From Macrotrachela quadricornifera (taxonomy: Eukaryota > Rotifera > Eurotatoria > Philodinida > Philodinidae), in assembly GCA_022393335.1 (NCBI GenBank), contig JAJEKB010020703.1, forward strand, positions 62,001 through 126,000: a stretch of 64,000 nucleotides of DNA, given 5' to 3'. A program made the translations under genes and the position numbers. Within the stretch, counting starts at the first letter, position 1. Every line of letters starts with the position of its first letter. Below are positions 1 to 12,440 of the stretch, in pieces. Below the pieces are notes generated by a model. The model was not told the origin of the DNA. It worked only from the letters and a program-made list of their open reading frames with translations, and ran no database searches.

Positions 1-562
1 GAATCTGCTCTTATTACAACATTGATGTTTCTTTTCAAAGAAATTTGTTGTCGGCAGATTAGAGATAAACTCGCTCGCTATATTTTTCTTTTTTGTAAAA
101 CAACTTTTTATTTTCAAATAACTAGTTGTTCATTTATATAACAAAACCCTTGATTAATCATTACATCCTCTGAACCATAATTTATTCTTTCAATACTACT
201 ACTTCTATTTCTTCAGTGTACTTTGAAAACGACATTCATTCACATAATCTATTGGAGTTTCTATCCGGTAAAATTCGAGGATTTTATCAACACTTATACT
301 ATTAAAATACTTGGTTCAAACTAAGTCAGTCATTTTCGTTCGAAAAAAGTTTTGTGTGGTCTCGAAGAGTCGATAAACATTCACTCGTATCTTTCTCATT
401 GGCTTTGAGTGGAGTCACAAGTTTTTGTTCTCTTAAAAATACAGTTAGAGTACCATTATTTTGATCTGTGCTTCGTTGAAAATATTAACAACTGCTATTT
501 CAAAATCATTTGCATAGATTTTACCAAGAATCAGTGTGTTGTGTGTAAAATAACATCATCAA
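1..562. other. AT-rich flank without a recognisable gene
   Basis: Only short open frames occur here, with no domain motif, no signal peptide and no convincing splice pattern. I see nothing supportable in it. Confidence 0.5.
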
Positions 563-751
563 ATGAGGGAACGTTTTCAAGTGTCCAAAAGCTCTTCAGT
601 TCGAACTTTATGCATTCGATAGATCCCAGTGAAGTACTTAGGGCAGTTCAAAAGTAGTGAGAGTGACACCTCAATAATGTGCATAAGCTCTACAAAGCTT
701 TCTTTCTATATAGCTTGATAGAGAAAAGCATGCTCTATTTTTCTATGCTAT

Positions 752-1124
752 TGTTAGGTGGTAGTTCATACATTTGAATATATCATCTCCTTGTACATGT
801 GTTCTCGTTATCTTCTCTCGTATTTGATATTTTCCTTTCGTTCTCCTTTACATATTTCGTTTGTATATCACATATATTTGGGTTTTTCCATTCCTGCGTA
901 CCACATATGTTGCTCATTTCTTCTTTTTCTATGTGCGTTATCTTTTCATATGCAGTATGTTTCATGGGATCTATCCTGATTATCTGATCGACATTTCCTA
1001 ATGTTGTGTGATCTACTATCCTATATAAAGCCAGCGATTTTCTATGAATAAATAGAGTGTGTTCTACGACTACATTCATCTGATCTTATCATCCAGTCGA
1101 CGATCTATAGTTAGCCACCTAGTA
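752..1124 (+). mobile_element. Solo-LTR-like insertion, 373 bp
   Basis: The ends are TGTTAGGTGG and CCACCTAGTA, a short imperfect inverted pair, and the element is flanked by a 4-bp direct repeat CTAT at 748-751 and 1125-1128. Removing it together with one CTAT restores the alignment of this arm to the opposite arm of the surrounding inverted repeat, which marks it as an insertion. A TATA-box-like TATATAA lies at about 1022-1028 and an AATAAA at 1047-1052, the order expected of an LTR promoter and polyadenylation signal. There is no internal retroviral-type coding region, so it would be a solo LTR. A MITE with 4-bp target duplication is the alternative. Confidence 0.65.
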
Positions 1125-1901
1125 CTATTTAGTCATGCTTCAACTAATATCATAATATTAAAATTTCGATAAGATCTATTTTTCCACCGTATATAACGCT
1201 TATACTGTGTGTTTTGAATAACTTTTGATAGAAATAAGATAGACAGCTGCGGTTTTCACCATTGGAAAATGGAGATGAAGATGCACAGAACTGCATATTA
1301 TTTAATTTCCTAGACGTTGTCTTAAGATCCGTCAATCAATTTTCTAAGTATCGAGAAAAATTGTTTTTTATTTCTTCACAGAAATTGCTAGAGAATCACT
1401 TAGAGCTTCCACTAGAACATTTATAACTCCCAAAAGATTAATTCAAAATATTTGAATCTTCTACTTTTGCGTAAGTCGTCCATCGATGGTTTGAATACAC
1501 ATTTGACAATTGTGAATTTGCTGTAAACACTGCGAAATAGGTTTGTTTTTAAAGAGGTCGATTGAAAGCCTTTCAGGAGCCATGACAGCAAAATCTGTAA
1601 TATGCGATTCGATGCGCCTTCATTTCCTCTTTCGAACAATAAAAAACCGGAGTTTTCTATCTTGTCTCTATCAAAAGCTATTCAAAAAATATCCATTGAA
1701 TAGCCATTACTATAACCGTCAAGTATAATGGAAAAACAAATCTCATCGAAATTTTATTATTATGATATTATTTGGAGCATGATTAAGTAGCATAGAAAGA
1801 TAGAGCATTCATTTCTCTAGCAAACTATGTAGAAAGAAAGCTTTTTAAAGCTCACTATACCGTATTAAAATGTCACCCTCACTACCTTTGGAGTGCCCTA
1901 C

Positions 1902-2379
1902 GTATGAAAAACCGCAAGAGATTGAATCTTGTTAAATCTTTTCTGTCCGAAGCTATAGGCATTTTACATGAATTTTAGCATAAAACAGCGTATATACCAA
2001 AAAACTGAACTAAGACGTTTCGACCTAAAATTTTACCCACAGATAGTTTTATTTACGAGTACAACACCCTGAAATTTTCAGCTAAAAAAGTGTTTCCATC
2101 TCGAGATATTCATATCTCGAGAACGGTTCATGATATTACAAAGGGTGCTAGGATTTTTTGGGTTCTGACACAAGAATATCTCGAAATGGGAACACTTTTT
2201 AGCTGGAAATTTCAGGATGTTATACTCATGAATAAACTTATCTGTGGGTAAAGTTTCAGGTCAAAACGTCCTAGTTCAGTTTTTCGGCACATACGCTGTT
2301 TTATGCTGAAATTCTTGTACAATGCCTACAGCTCTGAACAGAAAAAATTTAAGGAGATCCAATCTCTTAAGATTTTTCT
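1902..2379. mobile_element. Nested fold-back (palindromic) element, about 478 bp
   Basis: The first half (1902 to about 2140) reads almost identically to the reverse complement of the second half. Shared strings include AAAACAGCGTAT, AACTGAACTA and ACCCACAGATA. It lies in the right arm of the larger inverted repeat, and the arm resumes on both sides of it. A 3-bp TAC at 1899-1901 and 2380-2382 may be the target duplication. No coding capacity; a MITE-like or fold-back element. Confidence 0.7.
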
Positions 2380-2460
2380 TACCTCACTAGGATCTATTTT
2401 ATGCAAAAAGTTCGAATTCAAAAGCTTTTGTACAGTTGAAAACGTTCCCTTGTAAGTCTC

Positions 2461-3844
2461 TCAACATGCATGTAAGCAATGTTTTCGGTATTGGGCTATT
2501 GCTGTTGTCTACAAAATTTATTGGGCAATTGATTTTAAACTATTGGGCAATTGCCCATTGGCCACCCCCCTGGCTACGCCACTGGTTCTTTAAGGAGTGG
2601 TGGTAAATGTTACTCACGATCTTCCGGACATATTTCATTACGGACATCCTATTCCTTTAATTAAATTTTGTCATTCCGACATCCTTGACGAAAATTTTGA
2701 ATAATTTTTTTGCTGGAAGTTCGTAACAGACACCTGCTACTGAAGTTCGAGATGACGAGGCGGTACGAAACGTAGTTTTCCCGTGAGATCTACACATTGT
2801 TCTTTGGCGTATTTTACCGGCACATCGATAACCAATTTGTCCTTCACACTTGTTTTAAACGAAATATGATAAGATGCATATAGATAACGTGTTATTGCAA
2901 ATATACAAGCGATTGACTTATGTTATCATGTAAGTTTTCAACATCTACTGTAACTGTTTTCATTTTTTCAGGGAGTGTAACAAATGCTAGCAGGTTGTGA
3001 GCGTTTTTGCTCTTCTTGATGTAGAACAATACTTGTATCACAGGATCTGGTCACATCATCAATTTGTCCTTTGATAGCCTATGCCATCTGATTATTTTCA
3101 GTTATGAATCTTGAAGTAGACGTATCTATTGGCTGATTCATCGATGTACAAGACGAGAAACATTGTTTGATGGTATGTAATCAACATTGAGTTCGCTCGA
3201 TGGGGAAACAATGCATCGATCGCAATGAATCTCTATTACACAGTTTAGCCTGCCAATAACAGTAGTGTTTCAAATGGTAATTCGATCTTGTTCAATCAGA
3301 CCAGTCTTCACATAACTCATCGAATAATGTGGTCATCAAAAGTAGTGTCTATGAAATCGATATATGACTTTCAAAATGACGATAGTAACTTATTCTGTTC
3401 GTGGCAAACCCCTTCATCGTATGCGATAAATATCCTACAATCTACAGCACCAATTCATATCAAACTACTAGTCGTTCTCCTAGTGATGGTAGACAAGTCG
3501 AAGTAATCGTTCATGATTTCACATACATCGATCCAACGGCAAGTACAATAGTATTCACCATGAGAGTGGTGACCTCTTTTACCATGATTTCCTTGTCTGT
3601 TATTGTTCAACTCATTTTAGTATTCCTTGGTAGTCGTTAGAAAATTCAATCAATTCTGTACTCCATTCCGCATACATTTCGATAATATTTTTTCAGTCGT
3701 GCATTTATTTTTTTTAATATAACTATAGAGAGTGCTTCTATGTTTGATTTTTGTCTTGACTTTCCTGATGTTATTTATTAATAGCTGGAATATATTACTC
3801 TTATGACACAGAAGAATTCAAAACGAGAAAATAAGTAAATTGAT
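2461..3844. other. Unassigned region with decayed repeat sequence
   Basis: Short open frames at 3288-3640 have no recognisable domain. A block around 2490-2585 with repeated attgggcaattg reads like a degraded transposon end. No supportable gene was found. Confidence 0.4.
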
Positions 3845-4351
3845 CTAGCATTCTCTTTGAATCTTCGCGTAGAGAGTTCTGTAATTGGCTGTATTTCCAT
3901 TGTATCCGTCGTCGATATGTACCGGATCGGTCTCACTGAAATCTCCTCCCCATCGTAATCCTGTTCTTTTGACAGCATCGATGAAACATTTGACTGCTGC
4001 TGGCTGTGTTTCACCAAGGCAACGACTATTGCATAATGTGTTACTCGTTCCATAGACAACATTCATATCAATAGCATGTCCAATCTTATGGTTGCTGAGT
4101 TGAGCCGGTGGAACAATAGGATTAAGCACAATTGAATCAGGCTTTCGGTACGAATCGGTGATGTACAATTTCACTCCACAATTGCTTGCAGCTGCACAAA
4201 TATTATTCATCGACGATCGAAAGCTTCCATCGATACTCACCGATTTGCTTCCACTGACAAAGCATCCAGTGGATAAATAAGTCTCAATTGGACAAACACC
4301 GTAGGAGACACCTAATGAAACAAGACAGACAAGAAGAGAAAAAGTAAGCAT
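3845..4351 (-). CDS. Secreted M15-family peptidase (peptidoglycan D-Ala/L-Ala peptidase-like)
   Basis: This is a single-exon protein of 168 residues with a hydrophobic signal peptide (about residues 1-18). The zinc-peptidase pattern of family M15 (VanY/endolysin type) is visible: SNHKIGHAID at 86-95 gives the SxHxxGxAxD ligands H88 and D95, followed by W134-GGDF and DPVHID with H145. The family cleaves peptide cross-links of bacterial cell walls. The mature part has eight cysteines, which suits an extracellular disulphide-rich enzyme. A TATATAAG box lies 40 nt upstream of the ATG and an AATAAA signal at 3774-3779. A bacterial origin by horizontal transfer followed by adding a eukaryotic signal and promoter is likely but inferred. 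The role could be digestion of bacterial food or antibacterial defence. Confidence 0.85.
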   Translation of the reverse strand: MLTFSLLVCLVSLGVSYGVCPIETYLSTGCFVSGSKSVSIDGSFRSSMNNICAAASNCGVKLYITDSYRKPDSIVLNPIVPPAQLSNHKIGHAIDMNVVYGTSNTLCNSRCLGETQPAAVKCFIDAVKRTGLRWGGDFSETDPVHIDDGYNGNTANYRTLYAKIQREC

Positions 4352-4383
4352 AGTTGTATTGCGTGATGAAGAAACGAAACTTT

Positions 4384-4391
4384 CTTATATA
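4384..4391 (-). promoter_or_regulatory. TATA box of the M15 peptidase gene
   Basis: TATATAAG on the minus strand, ending 33-40 nt before the start codon. At usual TATA-to-start spacing the mRNA would have a leader of only about 5-10 nt. Confidence 0.6.
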
Positions 4392-7300
4392 CTGCACCGA
4401 AATGTGATTCTGTTTTTCGTAGAATTAAATAGAATTCGGTAATATATGTGTCACTTCCATCGATCAGAAGAAAAATATTTACTTTCCATGAATAGAAACT
4501 TGTTATTCTTTTCATGCAGAATAATACAATGACGCAGAATATGTACAAATTACATTTCATCGATTGATTCAGAGATTGGAGTGAATAAGAAGCTTGTGAT
4601 TTTTCTAGAAAAATCCTTTACATCTTTTCAAATTAACCTGTTTGTTCGATCACGATTTGGTCGAGCTTCTATGTGGTCTCGAAAATAATTCATCGATGTA
4701 TTATATTTTCGATATTAAAATCTTAACGTTTTGATCCGAAAGTCATATTATAAAATATTAAAGGGTAAGATAGCACTATCTTATGTGTGAATCAATCCAA
4801 ATTTGTATATTATGTATTATTACCATATCTGAAACTAGTAAAGATCTTGTTGCCTAATCGCCGTGTTTCTCTCGTAAGGCCTTCCTCTCCCTCAAAAACA
4901 GTCAATTTTTATGAAGAACTTTCAAATTGAAATAAGCGCATGGGGAGATAGCTCGTCTTCAGCTCTTTCAGAAATGATGTTTATTTTTCAATATCTCTTT
5001 TTTTATCTGACAATTTTAGCGATTTCTTTAATCAACTACCGTAAAAATACGATTTTTTACGTGGAAAACACATCATTTTAATAGAATTTAAAGATACTCG
5101 GACTTTCATCTCTTTAGTACAATCCTAATAGAAAACGATTTATAATAATCGGAAAAAAATAAATATTCAATCAAAATCTAGATTTGTTACTTACTCTTTC
5201 AAAAACATAAATACACTCACATTATGGTAAAAAAAATAAACAAACATGGCACATACTCTTGTATATATTAAGGAGACTATTGGATATTAGAGAGCACGAA
5301 TGTAAATAATCAAAAAGTGACGAAACGCAAAACAAAGTCAAGATATCAAGAACAACATCATCTACTGGAATCGATAGATATCATATCAATGATCACTCTT
5401 ATGATACTTTCTTTGCCCTCTCTCTATCTGTTAACTGTTTATGCATCAGAAATACTGGTTTAGTGTTTCTAAACGTACGAAATACTTGTCGTGAATATCT
5501 TTTATCAGTGAAAAGAATGGCTAAGACAATGTATAGTCAACAATAGTAGTACCTTTTCGCGTCAGTGAAAGTAAAAAACTTTGTTTGTTGATGTTCAGCA
5601 TGTCATACAAGGGTCCTAATTATACACTGTTAAAAATCATGTGGACAACTATTAGTCACTGAGTAATAGTCAGTTTTTCTAAAACATATCATAAAAATTT
5701 ATTTTCAGAATAACATTTTTCGTTTTTTCTCTTTCTCAAATGCGCATTCAATTTTTTTCTTTCCAGGTTCTATTGATGTATAAATATTTTTTTTTCTGTT
5801 TAAAAGAGCGTGTCCAAATGCAGGGGAAAACAAGGCTCAATTTTTTAATTAAGTCATGTCACTATTGTATATACAGGCAGTTAAATATCTCAGTGATCAT
5901 TTTTCGAGTACTTTTTTGGTCATTTAACAAATGGTCTCCTTTTTGCATTTAAAGAGGAAATATTTAGATAAAGAATCTCATACTGCCCTGCATCTTGCGA
6001 CGCTCTTTCAAACAAAAAAAATATCAACATATTGACTAAGCCCACCCATGTAAGTACGAAACGTAAACTCGATGCGTTGAAACGCGGTTTCATAATAAAA
6101 CGCGTTTAGTTCTTGTAAATCGAATGTGATTTTATCCAAAAATTGTTGCTATAGAATAGTTAACTGCGTGATCAAAATCATTCGTTTACATATATTTTAC
6201 ACATCTAGACTTTATTAGACTTCTTAATAGAAATGTCAAGATTATTTTAAAATAGACAAAGGTTCAATTAAACATACCGCAAATAATCCATATTTATCTA
6301 AAGTTTCTATAAATAACAATAAAACAATATTGGAATAATTTTCAGTTATCCATAACCCTTTCGCCAAACTATACTAAATACTACTATTTAAATAATATTA
6401 ATTGCATGTAGTAGACAATAAAAAAAAATTATTTTTAGGCGGGTGTCGCACTAATGTTAGCATTGTATTAAATAATGCTAAAGCATTAGCAATATTTTAA
6501 TACTAATGCTAATCTGGCCCTTCTAATTATTTTATTAAAAATTAATACAATCATTTAAGAAGATAAATGAAAAATCATATGATGTGCTTAATATCTTAAC
6601 TTTGAAAAAAGTACATATTATGAAAATAAAAGTATTTAATCGATTAAATTCGGATTCAAATATATTTTATTTTAAATAAGAAAAGATTTCGGGCTATGAT
6701 AGCTTAGTAATGTGTATAAATGACTTCTGATCACTGGTTCATCTGTTCAAATTTGATCGAATGTCATCGCTTAAGAGAAAATTCAATCTCTTTGTCAGGA
6801 TAGACTAAGGCTATAGAAAAATGTTGATGATGGTGGCTCAGTTCGAATGTGAGATATATTCGAATATATTTTTCAAAATTTTTAAATTTTTTACGAAACG
6901 CGTTCAGATGCGTTTCTAAAATAAATTGCGGCTAAACCCTTCGTTTGTTTCACTGGGAACACGTTTAGATGTGTTCTCTCTTAACGTTGTACAGGCAAAC
7001 ATATTTACGTGATGGACAGAAAAAAATAGATTGCCAAATAACCTATTTTTGAGCTTTGTTTGGCCAATATCTTTCCCAAAACTCGATATTTAAGCCTGAA
7101 AATTTTATCATAGTTTCTTCATTATGTTTCCAACATAATCTCTAAATTTCAGATCATTTGAATATTCCTAGGCAGAGATCGGTTTTTTGAGGGGATGGGA
7201 GCCTTATAAACTTCAAAATGCAACACTTATGAAATGGTATATGAGTGATGTCGAGCAACTATGTTTGCCTTATGATTTATGAGTTCATGTCATTTTCCAT

Positions 7301-7602
7301 TGTGATGTCTTTCAAGATAATACGAAACTATTTTCTATTAGACGTCCTGTTATCAACGGAAGCAATATTTTTGTTGGATGTATGAGGTCCTGAGTGGAAG
7401 ACTAATTTCATTTTGGCGAATGTCCTGTTGCATATCAATCAAAGCATCACAGAAGTTGGACTTATTGATGTATTGTTCTCAAAATCATTCAGACCATGAA
7501 AACTTCTAGTTTATAATATAGAACAATAGATAAAAAAGAAACATTTTAAATAGCGTATCTGGTCTAATAAAGACGAAACAGTTTATAGTATTAGACACGT
7601 AT
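4392..7602. other. Long gene-poor AT-rich stretch
   Basis: Apart from an ankyrin-like scrap near 5970 and a weak imperfect palindrome near 6437-6520 (repeats of TTAGCATTAG), I find no gene, RNA or mobile element that can be supported. Small open frames on both strands lack motifs. Confidence 0.5.
5970..6035 (+). pseudogene. Ankyrin-repeat-like fragment
   Basis: One frame reads ESHTALHLATLFQ before a TGA at 6033-6035. TALHLA is the core of the ankyrin repeat consensus. Only about half a repeat survives, with no flanking repeats or splice sites, so this is either a relic or chance. Confidence 0.3.
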
Positions 7603-8900
7603 TTATCGGTACTTTTGAGCTTTTGGACCGGATCGATGCTTGAATTTGTCGAACTGCGGTCGTGTAGGCAAGGTATTAAAACGTCCTGATCGTGCTGATT
7701 TTGCTTCATTTTTCTTCCGTTCTAGTTTGATTTGATCTAAGTGTAGTTCTCTGTCGTCAGGATTTTCACATAACAATTCTGCTCGCTCACGTAAAACGGG
7801 CAGTAAATTATATTCACTTATTGACGAACGAAGAGATGACCATAATGAATTTTCCTCATGTTGTCTGAAGATTGACAAAGGATAATTGAGTGTCTAAAAT
7901 AAAGTGAATAACAGTTTAAATTCAGACATAAGCTCTATGTGTAACTCACTCGCCATAAATGTTCAGAGTAACTTTTCGGGTAATATATTAGTAGAGCACA
8001 TGGAAAAATAAAAGGCTCACTATCTGAAATTTCATTGTTTCGAGTCATATTTAACCAACTTGGTAATAAAACGTGTTGATCGTGTATTTTATCTTCGTTG
8101 AAGTTCGAGTTACAATCATCATTGATATTTTCTTCTATTGGAATATGAACACCTTACCAAACAAATACATTATCAAAATGATCAGGAAGCGGTTCAGTAT
8201 CACTGTACAAATATATCAAAGACTTCATCTTAACATTTTGAAGAGATTCTTCAACAATATGTAATTGACGTTGTTGTTTATAAGAAAAATGTGAAAAACA
8301 ATGTTTTTTCGTTATTTTCCACAAATGATGACATATACATAAACCAAAAATCTTAGGACTAGAAAGAATATTCATGATAAGAGAGTAGATACTATATAAT
8401 GTATCATGATCATCTAAATCATATTCATTTTTGCTTATGGCAATAATAAACTGAACAGCTGTATCACGTACTACTAATAAATTCTCCGCACGAATATATT
8501 CAATGCGCATTTTTTTATTAGGGATATCATCAGTATTCAATCGAATTAAATGTTGATCTTTTAAACGAGGTATTGGTAATGGATTTATGCATAGATAATC
8601 ATATAATTGAAGCATTCCCCATAAATTTGCTTCTCGTGGTAATTCAGTAAGTAAAGCAGATGGATGTTTCGTAATGATTGATTGATAGAAAGGCATAAAC
8701 CATGTAAAACGGATTTGAGAATCCAATATATATTCATTATTTTCGTTTTGAATAGATACAAAATCATCTTTATGAATGATCAATGCGGATAAATAAGGAA
8801 AATGATCAAGTTCTTGTTGAGTGAGTTCGACAGTTTCCTTCGAAGTACCAAAACGAAATTTATACAATGTCTCTTGATTTTTTTTAGATATTTCACTCAT
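7603..8900 (-). pseudogene. Two-exon gene with one in-frame stop; weak BTB/POZ-like resemblance
   Basis: Exon 1 (8900-7950) and exon 2 (7893-7603) join in phase across a 56-nt GTGAGT..TTTTAG intron, giving 412 codons before the final stop. The frame is open throughout except for a TAA at 8156-8154 directly after a tryptophan. The 67 codons after it in exon 1 and all of exon 2 continue in the same frame, so it is a single nonsense change (or an assembly error), not a true end. I do not recognise the family with confidence. Residues 20-110 (an ELDHFPYLSALI-type start, then ELPREANLWGMLQLYDYLCI) recall a BTB/KCTD fold. The C-terminus is basic. A hidden intron starting at GTAAGG and ending at TTTCAG would create another stop and does not rescue the frame. 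Confidence 0.6.
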
Positions 8901-9576
8901 TTGTTGTCACGCAAAAAACATGAAATGACTATACCTGTTATATCTACCTGTAATATTTTATCGCATTTACTTGGAAGAACGAAGAAAATTTTCTTTTTTT
9001 TCTTTATTATTCCTCTAAGAATGAATCATACTCATGTTGGTTTATTCCAATAGTCGTTATACTATCCTTTTGAAAATATTTCAACTAAATAGATGCATCG
9101 ACTAAAAGAAAAAGATTATTTCAACTTTTATGAATATTAAAATTATCATCTTTTCTGTTTAGTTATCCTTTGGTTAGATAAGTAAGCGACATCATCTATG
9201 AAAATAATAGAAACAACATGTTCTTTACAATTCTCATGTTCGAAAGGTCTTTTTCACTTACATATCATGTGTAAAATCTAACTGTAGAATCGTTTATCCT
9301 GGTTTAAGACAACCAAAAATCTGTCTAAAGACGAAACTTGATTTAATATAGATGTCGTGTTTTTTTTTCTATGGAAAAAACAAACCTATAAGAATTACAA
9401 ATGATGATCAGTGAAAATAGAATGTGGTTATTCTTTAAAAGCTGTTCGAATACTCGTTGTTCTCGTTTTACTATTAGCAGTCAATGATTCTACTGATTGA
9501 TGTATATCCATACTAAATTTTTCTACTATTTCTATTTATTATAGCTATGTTCTTCAAACATTTGCCGTTCGATTTC
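8901..9576. other. Intergenic, nothing recognised
   Basis: AT-rich sequence with homopolymer runs and no supportable gene. Confidence 0.5.
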
Positions 9577-11400
9577 TCATGTCGATTGAAGAGAATGTTT
9601 CGAACGTTCCAGAAAAGTAATGTACAACTTTTGCACATTGGTTAGTGATAATCGTTGTATACCAAGAGTTTGGATAGATTTGAAAATACTCTCTTCATTT
9701 AATCGATCCCAATTTTTGTCTTTCTGCTGTTGGATATGTTCATCAATTAATCTATCACCGAGATTTTGAGGCGAAAGTTGTTTGTCTTTGATTTGGTTGA
9801 CCCTTTCGGGTGCTGATTGAACTAATCGCATTCATTCACATTCACTTATCTGTTTCAAATGTGTTTTTCGAAGTTTATAATCAATAAATTTATTTAGAGC
9901 TTCTTTATATTTTTCAAATCCTTGTGCTAAAGAACTATCAAAATGATTTTATTTATTAGTAATAACATGATATTCTTCAGAATTTTGATCGATAATATGG
10001 ACTCTTGAACAAGCAACAAGGATATGCTTTGAGAAGTTCGTAATTTTTCCCGAATAATATATTCGTATAAATAGCAATTTCTTTAATTATATTGCAATAA
10101 ACTTCTTTAGTGATAGAAATATATAATTGTGCGCGAAATGAACACTACTGCTGAGAGAAAGATAAAATAAACTGTCGTTTCCATCTGACTATGAAGTCAA
10201 ACTTTCTTTCAAAGTTTTACAGGTAGATCTTCCAAGAAAACGTTTATCTTTCTACATCATCTCTGTGATGGATCTGTAGAAAGAAACTCTGTTATCAATA
10301 GAAAGTATCTCTAAAAGATATTAGTTGGAATTTCTATTTCATCAAAAAAGAATTGTCGTTTTTGAAGCATTTTATTAAATAAAAAGATAACATGAATGTT
10401 CCATTAGTGATTTTTCTAATGTATTTTTGCCAATTAGTCAGTGAAATGTTTCTTTTCAAAATAATTACATACAAAAATAGATTTAAACAGAGTTTCGTTA
10501 AATGAGAATTAAACCATTACATCCTTCATATTGAATGTAAGTGGATGTATTTGATTTGATTTTACATTGAAAGATCTCGAACCAATACCCCCTTGTATGA
10601 CAAAACGTTTTGCAATGTTTCGTTATCGGTGTAATACATTATGTATCCGATTGTATTGACTAGATGATAGTAAATACTCTACTTCGGTAATCCAATGATC
10701 AATTTGATCATTCGTAATTGTTGAAAAACGATTCAATGTTTATCTTATTAGCATGCGATCTGATACTAGCAGTATACAGAGATAATATGCAAATTGATTG
10801 TCTTTCTCAACAGGATCAAATGTAATTAGTGCAAGTTGTTCAATATGCAACTTGAAAGCTATCGCACTGATAGAATTAAGTTTGCTCAGACCAAAGCATG
10901 ATGAATGATCGATTAGATGAATCCCGAATATCCGCTGTTTTCGGGATGGTGACTAAAACATTTCCTGCATTACGGTCAACATTTTCCATGAAGTGATCGA
11001 ACAGATCCATACGTGCCATGATTGGATGAGTCATTAGCTTACCTCTTACCATCAATAGTAAATCTACTGATGTAATAGTTTTTTCACCTTCCTAAGCTCA
11101 GGAATAAAGACACAAGGCAATGAATCCTTCCGAGGTTTTTCATACCTCATTGAGATCTACTTGTCTCCAAAAGATGGGATCTAAAATGCTTAAACACTTC
11201 ATTATATTCCCTCGTTAGTGCTAGAAGATTTTGTACAGTTTAGCGATCTAGTGGATGATCTTGATCCACATAACTTGTCTAATCTAACTTTAAGTTCAGT
11301 TGATTCGAAATAAGTATTCAAGCAATTATTTAGTTCATTTGTAGAGAGTCGATGAAGGTGATATAATCTATCCCGATTCCTTACTATTCGTAAGGATAAT
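9577..11400 (-). pseudogene. Decayed multi-exon gene, family unknown
   Basis: Protein-like reading on the minus strand is broken by stops and frame changes. The 3' part (about 10080-9577) reads for some 160 residues with only two in-frame stops and ends in an 84-codon frame beginning MRLVQSAPERV. Further upstream, segments such as DNQFAYYLCILLVSDRML and NDQIDHWITEVEYLLSSS (about 10850-10640) and MTHPIMARMDLFDHFMENVD (about 11030-10970) are clearly codon-like but out of register. They probably belong to one large, formerly multi-exon protein. I cannot name it. No start or promoter was found. Confidence 0.5.
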
Positions 11401-12440
11401 ATTTTTCTAGAGTTTGATCAAAATGAATCTTTAGTCAATTATTTTTTACTTTTTTAAGTATATATATAACACACGAATTTAAATCTGAAATTTACATATT
11501 TATTTTTATGTATCACAAGTTAATTTTTGCTGTAATGTAACGTTAAACTTTCGATATATTCCGATGGATTTGTTCGTGTTAGTAATATGAATTGATATGA
11601 TATGTTCTAAGTATAAGAGTCTATTCTTGTAGTAATAAACAAAAGTTTTCTGTAATGTATTTTTGTTTGACACATTCTCATTGAATTGTTCTAATGAAAA
11701 TGTTAAATAATAATTTCTTATTCATTAAACAATTTTTTCATATGATCTTTTTTATTGCCAATGATGAAATAAAATATTATTTTCAATTGTTATAAATTAC
11801 TAAGATAAAATATATCGCAAATTGTGACACATTCTGAAAGCATGATTCGATTTTCCTATAGAGCATATTTTTAATTATTTCTTAGATAAAATTCTTCATA
11901 TACTTTTTTGTATTTCATTAATCTAATTGAAAATAAATCAATGTAGGTTAAATAAATATTATTTTAATTTGATTCTATCAAAAAAAGAAAATGATTAAAT
12001 AATATGAAAAGAAAAGCAGTTAAGTGACATATAACGAATGATGCAAAAGTTTTTGTAAAACAATTTTCCGAGGAATCAAAAATATCTATTTGGAATCTAT
12101 GTTGAAAGGGGTTTTGTTATCTGTAAGGTCCAGCAATATACGATTGAATACATAGGAGAAAATCGAAAAAGTTGATTTTAAAGAATAAATTTTAGTGTCC
12201 TTCGAATATGTTTCGTATCCAATGGAGAGACTCTGAAGTTATTTCAACCACAGAGATAAAAATTCTTTCAATGTAGATTCTCAACAGGCACTTTCGATCT
12301 TTCTCAAAAAAGTTTCAGCTGACGAAAGATAGTGCAACATTTTTGCATCACCTATTAGATAATAATTTAATTAACTTGAACTTCGATCAAAAATTCTTTT
12401 TCCATTCAAATGCTTTTTTTGTTTCATTTCGAAATGTTTT
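11401..12440. other. AT-rich spacer with a possible fold-back at 12035-12357
   Basis: Both ends of 12035-12357 carry GATGCAAAA in opposite orientation, with loosely matching inner arms (AATCTATGTTGAAAG against AATCTACATTGAAAG). The rest is very AT-rich with no gene. Confidence 0.35.

Larger units (their letters stand above)
563..2460. repeat. Large inverted-repeat (fold-back) element with two later insertions
   Basis: Two diverged copies of the same sequence face each other. The left arm runs from about 563 to 1290 and the right arm from about 2460 back to 1620. Matching blocks are 563-650 with 2375-2460, 690-750 with 1785-1850, and 1140-1275 with 1625-1775. The arms do not align continuously, because the left one is broken by 752-1124 and the right one by 1902-2379, each explained by its own insertion. 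The outer ends begin around GGGAACGTTTTCAA. No transposase was found in the loop, so this is a non-autonomous element or an old inverted duplication. Confidence 0.75.

Noticed and set aside
6427..6530. Imperfect palindrome with TTAGCATTAG words
   Set aside because: Symmetry is only partial and the AT-rich composition makes it plausible by chance.
8148..8160. Hidden short intron removing the TAA at 8156-8154
   Set aside because: The GTAAGG donor would need the TTTCAG acceptor about 134 nt on, which creates a new in-frame TGA; the nearer AG leaves an intron of about 23 nt.
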